NCBI GenBank assembly: GCA_900544685.1
Contig: UQWA01000010.1
Coordinates: 30,655-94,654, forward strand
Length of the DNA: 64,000 bases
From: an uncultured Lachnospiraceae bacterium
GTDB lineage: Bacteria; Bacillota; Clostridia; Lachnospirales; Lachnospiraceae
Direction of reading: 5' to 3'
The notes beneath the pieces are model-generated. The model made no database searches, was not told the DNA's origin, and saw only the letters and a program-made list of their open reading frames with translations. The translations under genes were made by a program, and so were the position numbers. Positions 24,744 through 34,461 of the stretch are shown piece by piece. Within the stretch, counting starts at the first letter, position 1; the number at the start of each line of letters is the position of its first letter.

Positions 24744-27395
24744 ATGAGCAAAGAATTAGCAAAAACCTATGACCCGAAAGGTCTGGAAGACCGTCTCTAC
24801 CAGAAATGGGTAGACAACGGATATTTTCATGCAAAAGTAAATCCAGATAAAAAACCATTTACCATTGTTATGCCGCCGCCAAACGTAACCGGTCAGCTTC
24901 ATATGGGACATGCACTGGATAACACCATGCAGGATATTCTGATCCGTTACAAGAGAATGCAGGGGTACGAAGCACTGTGGCAGCCGGGAACAGACCATGC
25001 AGCCATTGCCACAGAAGTAAAAGTAACGAATATGCTGAAGGAAAAAGGCATTGACAAGCATGAAATCGGAAGAGATGCTTTCATGAAATATGCATGGGAG
25101 TGGAAAGAAGAATACGGCAGCCGTATCATCAACCAGCTAAAGAAACTGGGTGCATCCGCAGACTGGGAGAGAGAACGTTTTACTATGGACGAAGGATGCT
25201 CCGAAGCGGTAGAAGAAGTCTTTGTAAAGCTTTACAAAAAGGGCTGGATCTATAAGGGAAGCCGTATCATCAACTGGTGTCCGGTCTGCCAGACATCCCT
25301 GTCTGATGCAGAAGTAGAACATGAAGATCAGGATGGATTCTTCTGGCATATTAATTATCCGGTAGTGGGAGAAGAAGGACGTTTCGTAGAGATCGCCACC
25401 ACCCGTCCAGAGACGCTGCTGGGAGATACCGCTGTAGCAGTAAACCCGACTGATGAAAGATATACCGATATCGTTGGCAAGATGTTAAAGCTGCCACTGA
25501 CCGATCGTGAGATCCCTGTCATCGTAGATGAATATGTAGACAAAGAATTCGGAACAGGCTGTGTAAAGATCACACCGGCTCATGACCCGAACGACTTTGA
25601 AGTTGGAAAACGCCATAATCTGGCAGAGATCAACATCCTGAATGATGATGCGACCATCAACGAACTGGGCGGCAAATATGCAGGCATGGATCGTTATGAA
25701 GCAAGAAAAGCCATGGTAAAAGATCTGGATGATTTAGGTCTCCTGGTAAAAGTAGTTCCACACAGCCATGCAGTGGGAACTCACGACAGATGCCACACTA
25801 CCGTAGAACCAATGGTAAAACCACAGTGGTTCGTAAAGATGGCTGATATGGCAAAGGCTTCGATCAAAGCACTGGAAGACGGCGAACTGACCTTTGTACC
25901 GGAACGTTTTGACAAGACATACTTACACTGGCTGGAAAATATCAAAGACTGGTGTATCTCCAGACAGCTCTGGTGGGGACACAGAATCCCTGCATATTAC
26001 TGCGAAGAATGTGGTGAGATGGTAGTAAACAAAGGCGGCGCACCGGAAAAATGCCCGAAATGCGGATGCACACACTTTAAGCAGGATGAAGATTCTCTGG
26101 ATACTTGGTTTTCATCTGCACTGTGGCCGTTCTCCACACTCGGATGGCCACACAACACACCGGAGATGAATTACTTCTATCCGACAGATGTACTGGTAAC
26201 CGGATATGATATTATTTTCTTCTGGGTTATCCGTATGGTATTCTCCGGACTGGAACAGACCGGAAAGGCACCATTCCATCATGTACTGATTCACGGTCTT
26301 GTACGTGACTCTCAGGGACGTAAGATGAGTAAGTCTCTTGGAAACGGTATCGATCCACTGGAAGTCATTGATAAATACGGTGCAGATGCACTGCGTCTGA
26401 CACTGATGACAGGTAATGCACCTGGAAATGATATGCGTTTCTACTGGGAGAGAGTAGAATCCAGTCGTAACTTTGCAAATAAGATCTGGAATGCCTCCAG
26501 ATTTATTATGATGAACCTGGAAAAAGCTGAAGTGCCACAGGATATACCGGCAGATCAGCTTACCCAGGCAGATAAATGGATCTTATCCAAGGTCAATACG
26601 CTGGCAAAAGATGTAACTGAGAACATGGACAAATTCGAACTGGGTATTGCAGTACAGAAGGTATACGACTTTATCTGGGAAGAATTCTGTGACTGGTACA
26701 TCGAGATGGTAAAACCTCGTCTGTACAATGATGAAGATACCACCAAGGCAGCCGCACTGTGGACACTGAAGACGGTACTTGGAAATGCACTGAAATTACT
26801 GCATCCATTTATGCCATTCGTAACAGAAGAGATCTACTGTACACTGAATCCACAGGAAGAATCCATTATGATCTCTGCATGGCCGGAATATACAGATTGT
26901 TGGAACTTCGAAGCAGAAGAAACAGCCGTAGAGACCATCAAAGAAGCAGTACGTGCAATTCGAAATGTCAGAACCGGCATGAACGTACCGCCAAGTAAGA
27001 AAGCAAAAGTATACGTCGTTTCTGAAAATGAAGCAGTTCGTGATATTTTCGAAAATGGTAAAGTCTTCTTTGCTACTCTGGGATATGCCAGTGAAGTACT
27101 GATCCAGGCAGACAAGGCAGGTATCGCAGATGATGCAGTATCCGCAGTGATCCATGAAGCAGTGATCTACATGCCATTTGCAGAACTGGTAGATATCGAG
27201 AAAGAGATCGAACGACTGAAGAAAGAAGAGCAGCGCCTGACCAAAGAACTTGCCCGTGTAAACGGAATGCTCAGTAACGAAAAATTTGTCAGCAAAGCAC
27301 CGGTAGCCAAGATTGAAGAAGAAAAAGGCAAGCTGGCTAAGTATACCGATATGATGGCACAGGTGAAGGAAAGACTGGCACAGCTTACGAAATAA
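24744..27395 (+). CDS. valS: Valine--tRNA ligase
   Basis: Class I aminoacyl-tRNA synthetase charging tRNA-Val, 883 residues. The HIGH-type motif PPPNVTGQLHMGHA is near residue 45 and KMSKS (GRKMSKSLGNG) near 525. The editing domain occupies roughly residues 180-380 and contains TTRPETLLGDTAV. Cys pairs WCPVC and YYCEECGE...CPKCGC suggest zinc sites. The tail forms the usual coiled coil. The ATG at 24744 follows AAAGGAG; an in-frame ATG at 24705 lies before this site and inside the hairpin element. Regulated by the T-box upstream. Confidence 0.96.
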   Translation: MSKELAKTYDPKGLEDRLYQKWVDNGYFHAKVNPDKKPFTIVMPPPNVTGQLHMGHALDNTMQDILIRYKRMQGYEALWQPGTDHAAIATEVKVTNMLKEKGIDKHEIGRDAFMKYAWEWKEEYGSRIINQLKKLGASADWERERFTMDEGCSEAVEEVFVKLYKKGWIYKGSRIINWCPVCQTSLSDAEVEHEDQDGFFWHINYPVVGEEGRFVEIATTRPETLLGDTAVAVNPTDERYTDIVGKMLKLPLTDREIPVIVDEYVDKEFGTGCVKITPAHDPNDFEVGKRHNLAEINILNDDATINELGGKYAGMDRYEARKAMVKDLDDLGLLVKVVPHSHAVGTHDRCHTTVEPMVKPQWFVKMADMAKASIKALEDGELTFVPERFDKTYLHWLENIKDWCISRQLWWGHRIPAYYCEECGEMVVNKGGAPEKCPKCGCTHFKQDEDSLDTWFSSALWPFSTLGWPHNTPEMNYFYPTDVLVTGYDIIFFWVIRMVFSGLEQTGKAPFHHVLIHGLVRDSQGRKMSKSLGNGIDPLEVIDKYGADALRLTLMTGNAPGNDMRFYWERVESSRNFANKIWNASRFIMMNLEKAEVPQDIPADQLTQADKWILSKVNTLAKDVTENMDKFELGIAVQKVYDFIWEEFCDWYIEMVKPRLYNDEDTTKAAALWTLKTVLGNALKLLHPFMPFVTEEIYCTLNPQEESIMISAWPEYTDCWNFEAEETAVETIKEAVRAIRNVRTGMNVPPSKKAKVYVVSENEAVRDIFENGKVFFATLGYASEVLIQADKAGIADDAVSAVIHEAVIYMPFAELVDIEKEIERLKKEEQRLTKELARVNGMLSNEKFVSKAPVAKIEEEKGKLAKYTDMMAQVKERLAQLTK

Positions 27396-27466
27396 TAGAG
27401 CGTGTCCGGCTGTAACATATTTTGCATCGTCACAGAGCATAGATATGCATTATATAGGAGGAATGT

Positions 27467-30400
27467 ATGTCCCTTCAGTTAATACTTGGCAATTCCGGCA
27501 GCGGAAAATCCTATGAATTGTATAAGCACATCATAACAGCTTCGGTTCAGTCACCGGGAACTCGGTTCCTGGTGATTGTGCCGGAGCAATTTACTATGCA
27601 GACACAGAAAGAACTGGTGCGTCTGCATCCGAGAAAAGGCATTTTAAATATTGATATTTTAAGTTTTCAGAGACTGGCACACCGCATTTTTGAAGAGGTG
27701 GGAGCCGACCGCAGAACTGTTCTGGAGGATACGGGAAAGACGCTGATGTTGCGGCGGGCAGCCACCAGACATCGTGAGGAACTGCGGGTGTTAAAGGGCA
27801 ATCTGAACAAAAAAGGATATCTGGCACAGATCAAGTCTCTGATATCTGAGTTCGCTCAGTATGATATAGATCAGGAGAAAATGAATCAGATGCTGGAGGT
27901 CAGTAAGGAAAGACCCCAGCTTTATTATAAATTGCAGGATCTGGATATTCTTTACCGTGGATTTGAAGAAGAACTGGCAGGAAAGTACATCACTGCAGAG
28001 GAGACGCTGGAGGCGTTGTGTCAGGTGGCGGGACAGTCAGAGATCCTGAAGGACAGTGTGATTGTATTGGACGGATTTACCGGTTTTACGCCAATTCAGC
28101 ATAAGCTTTTACGGGAATTACTGGTGCTGGCGAAGGAAGTCTATGTGACCGTCACCATAGATACGGCAGAAGACTATTTGCGTATTTATGGGGAACACGA
28201 ATTATTCTATCTCAGTAAGAAAACCATCCGTTCTTTAAGCCATATGGCGCAGGAGTGTGGCTGTGAGATAAGAGAACCCTGGATTCTGGAAAATAAAGTT
28301 CAGCCAAGATTTTGCAGGAGTCGGGAACTGGCACATCTGGAGAAGAATATTTTCCGCACCAAAAGAAAAGTGTACAGAGAAAAGATAAATGGGGATATCA
28401 GTGTGCATACAGCAGCTAGCCCTGCACAGGAGTCCCATTATGTGGCAAGAACCATCCGTAGTCTGGTAAAAAATGGGTATCGTTATTCCCAGATTGCCAT
28501 TATCACAGGAGATCTGGCAGCCTATGCGGATGAATTGCCCCATGTATTTCAGGAATATGACATTCCGATCTTCATGGACAGTCGCAGAGCTGTTTTTTCC
28601 AATCCATATATCGAGCTGCTGAGGGCAGTATTGGATCTGGCAGGAAAGGATCAGATGCTGCCTGGCATTTTCCGTATCCTGCGCACAGGAATGTGTGGAC
28701 TGGCGGCAGAAGATGTGGATATTTTGGAAAATTATACACTGGCAGCAGGTATGAAGTCCCATGGCAGATGGAAAAAGGAATTCGACTGGATTCCAGAAGG
28801 ATTTACCATGGAACAGTGTGAAAAATGTGAAGAGATGCGCCGTCAGATTATGGAGACACTGGAAGAAAACAGAAAGATTCTGCGGTCTTCTAAGACAACA
28901 GTAAGAGAAAAAACAACGGCATTATATCAGCTTGGCTGTGTATACAAAGTACAGACACAATTGGAACAGTATGCATCCTTTTTTGAAGAAAAGGGTGAGC
29001 TGGATATGCAGAAGGAATATGAACAGGTTTATCAGCTGGTGATGGATCTGTTTGATAAAATGGTGGAGCTGCTGGGGGAAGAAAAGATGACTTTGGCAGA
29101 ATACACTGAACTTCTGGAGACTGGATTTGAAGAACTGCGTGTGGGGATTATTCCCCCAAGTATGGACCGTGTGCAGGTGGGAGACATCGAGCGAACCCGT
29201 CTGAAGGATATCCGTGCACTGTTTTTCATGGGATTGAATGACGGATGGGTGCCTGGAAGCGGCAACGGCGGTGGCATGCTGTCCCAGATGGAGCGTGAGA
29301 CACTGGAAAAAAGCAGGGTAGAACTGGCACCGACAGCGAGACAGGAGAGTTATATACAGAAGTTTTACCTGTATCAGAATCTGACGAAACCATCTGAAAA
29401 ACTGTATTTATCTTACTGTAAGGGAACTTCGGATGGCAGTGCCATGCGTCCGTCCTATGTGATCCGTATGGTGACGCGTCTGTTTCCTGAGATACAGGTG
29501 AAAGATGAAGATTATACAGAGAATCTGCTGAAGCGTGCGGTGACGACCAGAAGTGGAATAACACTGATGGCAGAAGGACTTCAGAATATCCGTGAGACCA
29601 GCCCGTCAGCTGCGTGGATGGAACTGTACCAGTGGTACCGAAAGCAGGAAAACTGGCAGGAACAGACCGAAGATCTGGTACATGCTGCGTTTCTCAGGTT
29701 TGATGAAAGTGGAATCGGAAAAGCAGCAGCGTCAAAATTATACGGGGAGATTTTAAGTAACAGCGTCAGTCGTCTGGAAAAGTTTGCGTCCTGCGCTTTT
29801 GCTCATTTTCTGCAGTACGGTCTGCAGTTAAAGGAGCGGCAGGAATATGAATTCCACCCTGTGGATATGGGATCGGTGACTCACCGGATCATAGAACTCT
29901 TTTCCAGAAAAGTGGAACTGGAAGAGGGAAGCTGGGAAGGGCTGACGGAAGAGACCAGAAACAGATTAATAGATGAGTGCGTGGATCAGGTTGCAGAAGA
30001 ATACGGGCATCAGATTCTCCACAGCAGTGCCAGAAATGAGTTCATGATTGAACGGCTCAGACGAATTCTGCGCCGTACTGCGTGGGCGCTACAAAAACAG
30101 ATTCTGGCAGGGAGTTTCCGGCCTGCCGGTTATGAAGTGTCTTTTACCCAGGTGGCAGATCTGGATGCGGTAAATATTGCATTGTCAGAGGAAGAAAAAA
30201 TGCGCCTGAAGGGTAAAATTGACCGGATCGATATCTGTGAGAAGGATGGGGAAGTCTACATCAAAGTTATCGATTATAAATCAGGAAATAAATCCTTTGA
30301 CCTGGTGGCATTGTATTATGGACTGCAGCTTCAGCTGGTGGTTTATCTGAATGCGGCAGTGGAGATGGAACAGAGAATCCATAAAGAAAAGGAGATCATT

Positions 30401-30895
30401 CCGGCAGGAATTTTTTACTATCATGTGAAGGATCCCATGCTGACCGGAAAAGACACCGAGTCAGCAGAAGCGATATCGGCAGAACTTTTGAAGGAATTAA
30501 AGCTGACTGGACTGGTAAGTTCAGATAAGAAGGTTTACCGGGAAATGGATCAGTATTTTGCAGGAACATCGGACGTAATTCCGGTAGCTGAAAACAAGGA
30601 CGGAACCCTGTCCAAACGTTCCAAAGCCGTAAAAAAAGAGCAGTTCCATACGCTGTCTTCCTTTGTACAGGAAAAGATGAAGAAATTGGGCAGAAGAATG
30701 CTGGACGGAGAGATTGCAGCCGTTCCCTTTGAAAGAAAAATGCAGACGGGATGTGATTACTGTATTTACCGGTCCATCTGCAGAATGGATCCGAAGCTGC
30801 CGGGTACGCATTACCGGAGACTGAAAGAGTATTCAGAAGAAATGATATGGAAGAAAATGGAGAATCAGGAAGATGGCAACGAACTGGACCAGTGA
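27467..30895 (+). CDS. addB: ATP-dependent helicase/deoxyribonuclease subunit B
   Basis: AddB is half of the AddAB complex that resects DNA double-strand breaks and loads RecA. At 1142 residues it has Walker A GNSGSGKSY at the start, the C-terminal nuclease motif KVIDYKSGNKSF and four cysteines for an iron-sulfur cluster: one in FASCAFAHFL and three in GCDYCIYRSICRM. AGGAGG precedes the ATG. It overlaps addA by 23 bases. Confidence 0.95.
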   Translation: MSLQLILGNSGSGKSYELYKHIITASVQSPGTRFLVIVPEQFTMQTQKELVRLHPRKGILNIDILSFQRLAHRIFEEVGADRRTVLEDTGKTLMLRRAATRHREELRVLKGNLNKKGYLAQIKSLISEFAQYDIDQEKMNQMLEVSKERPQLYYKLQDLDILYRGFEEELAGKYITAEETLEALCQVAGQSEILKDSVIVLDGFTGFTPIQHKLLRELLVLAKEVYVTVTIDTAEDYLRIYGEHELFYLSKKTIRSLSHMAQECGCEIREPWILENKVQPRFCRSRELAHLEKNIFRTKRKVYREKINGDISVHTAASPAQESHYVARTIRSLVKNGYRYSQIAIITGDLAAYADELPHVFQEYDIPIFMDSRRAVFSNPYIELLRAVLDLAGKDQMLPGIFRILRTGMCGLAAEDVDILENYTLAAGMKSHGRWKKEFDWIPEGFTMEQCEKCEEMRRQIMETLEENRKILRSSKTTVREKTTALYQLGCVYKVQTQLEQYASFFEEKGELDMQKEYEQVYQLVMDLFDKMVELLGEEKMTLAEYTELLETGFEELRVGIIPPSMDRVQVGDIERTRLKDIRALFFMGLNDGWVPGSGNGGGMLSQMERETLEKSRVELAPTARQESYIQKFYLYQNLTKPSEKLYLSYCKGTSDGSAMRPSYVIRMVTRLFPEIQVKDEDYTENLLKRAVTTRSGITLMAEGLQNIRETSPSAAWMELYQWYRKQENWQEQTEDLVHAAFLRFDESGIGKAAASKLYGEILSNSVSRLEKFASCAFAHFLQYGLQLKERQEYEFHPVDMGSVTHRIIELFSRKVELEEGSWEGLTEETRNRLIDECVDQVAEEYGHQILHSSARNEFMIERLRRILRRTAWALQKQILAGSFRPAGYEVSFTQVADLDAVNIALSEEEKMRLKGKIDRIDICEKDGEVYIKVIDYKSGNKSFDLVALYYGLQLQLVVYLNAAVEMEQRIHKEKEIIPAGIFYYHVKDPMLTGKDTESAEAISAELLKELKLTGLVSSDKKVYREMDQYFAGTSDVIPVAENKDGTLSKRSKAVKKEQFHTLSSFVQEKMKKLGRRMLDGEIAAVPFERKMQTGCDYCIYRSICRMDPKLPGTHYRRLKEYSEEMIWKKMENQEDGNELDQ

Positions 30896-33800
30896 ACAAA
30901 AAACAGTCATTGATTTGAGAGACTGTAATATATTGGTATCGGCTGCTGCGGGATCAGGGAAAACCGCGGTACTGGTAGAGCGGATTCTGTCACTGCTTAT
31001 GGATGAGCGGCATCCGGCTGAAATTGACCGTATGCTGATTGTGACCTTTACCAATGCGGCAGCAGGAGAGATGCGTGACCGTATCCGGGAACGTCTGGAG
31101 GAAAAGCTGGAAGAAGAACTGGAACCTGAAATGATGGAGCATCTGCAAAGACAGAGCGCATTGCTTCAGAATGCACAGATCTCCACCATCCACAGCTTCT
31201 GCCAGTATGTGATCCGCAATTATTTTCATACCATCGATCTGGACCCGGATTTTCGGATTGCAGATGACGGAGAACAGAAGCTTTTGCAAAGTGATGTGCT
31301 GGAACAGCTTCTGGAAGAAAAGTATGCAGAAAAATCAGAAGCTTTTCTCTATATGGTGGAATCCATTGCCACTGGGCGAGATGACAGGGTACTGGAAAGC
31401 ACCGTATTGCAGTTATATCATTTCTCTATGAGTTTTCCATGGCCACAGGAGTGGCTGGATCAGTGCCGCAGGGAATATGAGGCAGAGAATGTGGAAGTTT
31501 TTCTGGATATGCCATGGATTGGGGAACTGGTGAAGGTAGCAAAGGTGCAGATCGGGGATCTTGAGCAGATGACCAGACGGGCACTGGAACTCTGCCAGGA
31601 AGAACATGGACCTTATATGTATGAAGAAGCACTGCTAAGTGATCTGGATATGCTGGAACAGCTGCAGACACCGGAGACTTACCGGGAACTGGGAAATGCG
31701 GTGCGAAGCATGGGAAAATGGAAAACCCTTTCTGCCAAAAGAGATGAGCAGGTGGATCCGCAGATCCGGGATACAGTGAAGGGAATACGGGAAGAAGTAA
31801 AGAAAAATCTCACCAAAATTCGAGATACTTACTTTTATGCACCGCCGGAAGCACTGTATGAGCAGATGAAACGCTGCCGTCCCATGATGGAACAGTTGCT
31901 GGATCTGACAAAAGAGTTTGCGGATTGTTATACACAGGAAAAACGAAAACGGAATCTCTGTGATTTTAACGACCTGGAGCATCTGGCATTGCAGATTCTG
32001 ATGGAGCGTAAAGAGGGAACCTGTACGCGTACTCAGGCGGCAAGAGATCTGGCAGATTATTATCAGCACATTATGATTGACGAATATCAGGACAGTAATC
32101 TGGTTCAGGAGATGATTCTGACAGGGATCTGTGGAGAGCCAGAGGGTATCCATAATCTTTTTATGGTAGGAGATGTAAAACAGAGTATTTACCGTTTCCG
32201 TCTGGCAAGACCGGAACTGTTTATGGAAAAATATGAGATCTATGATCTGCAGGAAGGCAGCAATCGAAGAATTGACCTTCATAAAAATTTCCGAAGCCGT
32301 GCTCAGGTACTGGAGAGCACCAATGAAGTATTTGATAAAATTATGGATCGGGATCTGGGAAAAGTAGCCTATGATGAGGCGGCAAGGCTGTATCCGGGAG
32401 CTGTTTTTGAAGAGACACCTGATCCAGACAGCTACGGAAGTGAAATGCTGCTGCTGGATCTGGCGGATAACGAGGAATCCGAAGAAACAGACAGAGAACT
32501 GGAAGCTCGCATGATTGGCAGGCGAATTTTGGAACTGATGCAGATACAGAAAGTCTGGGATAAAAATGAGAAGTCCTATCGACCGATACAGTTTGGAGAT
32601 ATTGTGATACTGCTGCGTACAGTGACCGGCTGGGCAGAGGATTTTGCAAGGGTACTGGAAAATATGGGAATTCCGGTGTTTGCTGGAGCCAGAAGCGGTT
32701 ATTTTTCAGCACCAGAGGTACAAACCGTGCTGGCACTTCTGAAGGTGATCGATAATCCATGTCAGGATATTCCGTTAACATCGGTACTGTATTCCCCGAT
32801 TGGAAAAAAGACGCCGCAGCAGCTCGCAGAATTGAAAAGCAGGAGTGAAGGAAAAAATTTTTATCAGCTATGCATGGAATCAGAGGAACTTCGACCTTTT
32901 TTTGCTATGTTGGAACAGTTTCGAAAAAAGGCGGTGTATACACCGATGCAGGAACTATTGTGGGAGATACTGGATGAAACCGGATATCTGGACTATGTGA
33001 CAGCTATGCCGGGCGGCAGACAGCGGCGCGCCAATCTGGATATGCTGGTGGAAAAGGCAGCCGCATATGAAGCGGGTAGTTATCATGGGCTGTATCATTT
33101 TGTACGTTATATTGAAAACCTTCATAAGTATGAGATTGATTTTGGAGAAGCCATGTCCGGTGGGGAAGAAAGCCATATGGTGCGGATTATGAGCATCCAT
33201 AAAAGCAAGGGACTGGAATTTCCGGTGGTGTTTGTGGCAGGAATGGGGAAGAATCTGAATCAGACAGATTCCACCTCACAGTTTGTGACACATATGGATC
33301 TGGGAATCGGCTGCGATGATGTAGATCCGGTTTTGCGTGTCATCGGAAGTACGCTGTTTAAGAACTTTGTGAAAATGCAGATTCGTAATGAGAATCTGGG
33401 AGAGGAACTGCGGGTACTCTACGTTGCACTGACCCGTGCAAAAGAGAAGCTGATTATCACCGGAGCGGCAGATGGTCTGGATAAAAAACTGGCAAAATGG
33501 AGTGAGAGACTGCAACCATGGCAGAAGAAGCTGTCCTTTACAGACCGGGTTCAGGCAAAATGTGATCTGGACTGGATGATGCCAGTGATACTGAGTGAAG
33601 AAGCAACGCCTGACATTGCGTTTTCTGTTTGTACAGTTCAGGATCTTCTGGAAAGTGAAGTCGAGAGACAGAGTGAATATCTGATTCAGGAACAGGAACT
33701 TCTGGGAATGCCATCCGGGATGGTATTTGATCCAGAAGTGAAGGAAGAACTGGAAACCAGTCTGGCATACCGGTACCCTTATGAAAAAGAAGAAACTATA

Positions 33801-34460
33801 CCAAGTAAGGTCAGTGTATCAGAACTGAAGCACATGAGCCAAAAGGAAGAAGAGTCGGAAAGCGTCAGTCTGGCGCCGGAAGCAGAAGAGGAAGAATCTG
33901 CACAGAATACGGTAATTATGCCGAAATTCCTTAAGGAAGAAACAGAAGTAAGTGGAGCGGGAAGGGGAACCGTGTACCATAAAGTTATGGAAAAACTGGA
34001 CTTTGACCGTGATGCAGAGGAACAAATGCGGAAACTGTGCAGCAGAGGAATCGTGACAGAGAAGGAATTGGAATGCGTAAATCCATTGAAGATTGCAAAA
34101 ATGTGTGCCACGTCTCTTGGAAGGAGAATGGCACAGGCGCAGCGTAAAGGGCAGCTTTTCCGGGAGCAACAGTTTGTACTGGAACTGCCTGCGGGGGAAG
34201 TGAATCCAAAGTGGAGCATGGAGGAACAGATTCTGGTACAGGGAATTATCGATGCTTATTTTATAGAAGAAGATCAGATCGTGCTGGTGGATTATAAAAC
34301 GGATTTTGTGAAATTTAAAGAAGCCTCTTCCCTCTATGAAAAATATAGAGTACAATTAGGCTGTTATAAAAAAGCATTAGAATCGCTGACGGGGTACCCG
34401 GTAAAAGAACAGATCATTTATTCTTTCTGCCTGGACCGTGAGCTGACAGGAAGTGAATAA
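30873..34460 (+). CDS. addA: ATP-dependent helicase/nuclease subunit A
   Basis: UvrD-type helicase and nuclease of the AddAB complex, 1195 residues. Helicase motifs include AAAGSGKTAVL near residue 30, IDEYQDSN near 400, NFRSR and VALTRAKEKL near 855. The RecB-family nuclease centre is at the end (LVDYKTDFV). The frame starts inside addB, suggesting translational coupling. A second UvrD-like protein of the HelD type is encoded at 56408. Confidence 0.95.
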   Translation: MATNWTSEQKTVIDLRDCNILVSAAAGSGKTAVLVERILSLLMDERHPAEIDRMLIVTFTNAAAGEMRDRIRERLEEKLEEELEPEMMEHLQRQSALLQNAQISTIHSFCQYVIRNYFHTIDLDPDFRIADDGEQKLLQSDVLEQLLEEKYAEKSEAFLYMVESIATGRDDRVLESTVLQLYHFSMSFPWPQEWLDQCRREYEAENVEVFLDMPWIGELVKVAKVQIGDLEQMTRRALELCQEEHGPYMYEEALLSDLDMLEQLQTPETYRELGNAVRSMGKWKTLSAKRDEQVDPQIRDTVKGIREEVKKNLTKIRDTYFYAPPEALYEQMKRCRPMMEQLLDLTKEFADCYTQEKRKRNLCDFNDLEHLALQILMERKEGTCTRTQAARDLADYYQHIMIDEYQDSNLVQEMILTGICGEPEGIHNLFMVGDVKQSIYRFRLARPELFMEKYEIYDLQEGSNRRIDLHKNFRSRAQVLESTNEVFDKIMDRDLGKVAYDEAARLYPGAVFEETPDPDSYGSEMLLLDLADNEESEETDRELEARMIGRRILELMQIQKVWDKNEKSYRPIQFGDIVILLRTVTGWAEDFARVLENMGIPVFAGARSGYFSAPEVQTVLALLKVIDNPCQDIPLTSVLYSPIGKKTPQQLAELKSRSEGKNFYQLCMESEELRPFFAMLEQFRKKAVYTPMQELLWEILDETGYLDYVTAMPGGRQRRANLDMLVEKAAAYEAGSYHGLYHFVRYIENLHKYEIDFGEAMSGGEESHMVRIMSIHKSKGLEFPVVFVAGMGKNLNQTDSTSQFVTHMDLGIGCDDVDPVLRVIGSTLFKNFVKMQIRNENLGEELRVLYVALTRAKEKLIITGAADGLDKKLAKWSERLQPWQKKLSFTDRVQAKCDLDWMMPVILSEEATPDIAFSVCTVQDLLESEVERQSEYLIQEQELLGMPSGMVFDPEVKEELETSLAYRYPYEKEETIPSKVSVSELKHMSQKEEESESVSLAPEAEEEESAQNTVIMPKFLKEETEVSGAGRGTVYHKVMEKLDFDRDAEEQMRKLCSRGIVTEKELECVNPLKIAKMCATSLGRRMAQAQRKGQLFREQQFVLELPAGEVNPKWSMEEQILVQGIIDAYFIEEDQIVLVDYKTDFVKFKEASSLYEKYRVQLGCYKKALESLTGYPVKEQIIYSFCLDRELTGSE

Positions 34461-34461
34461 G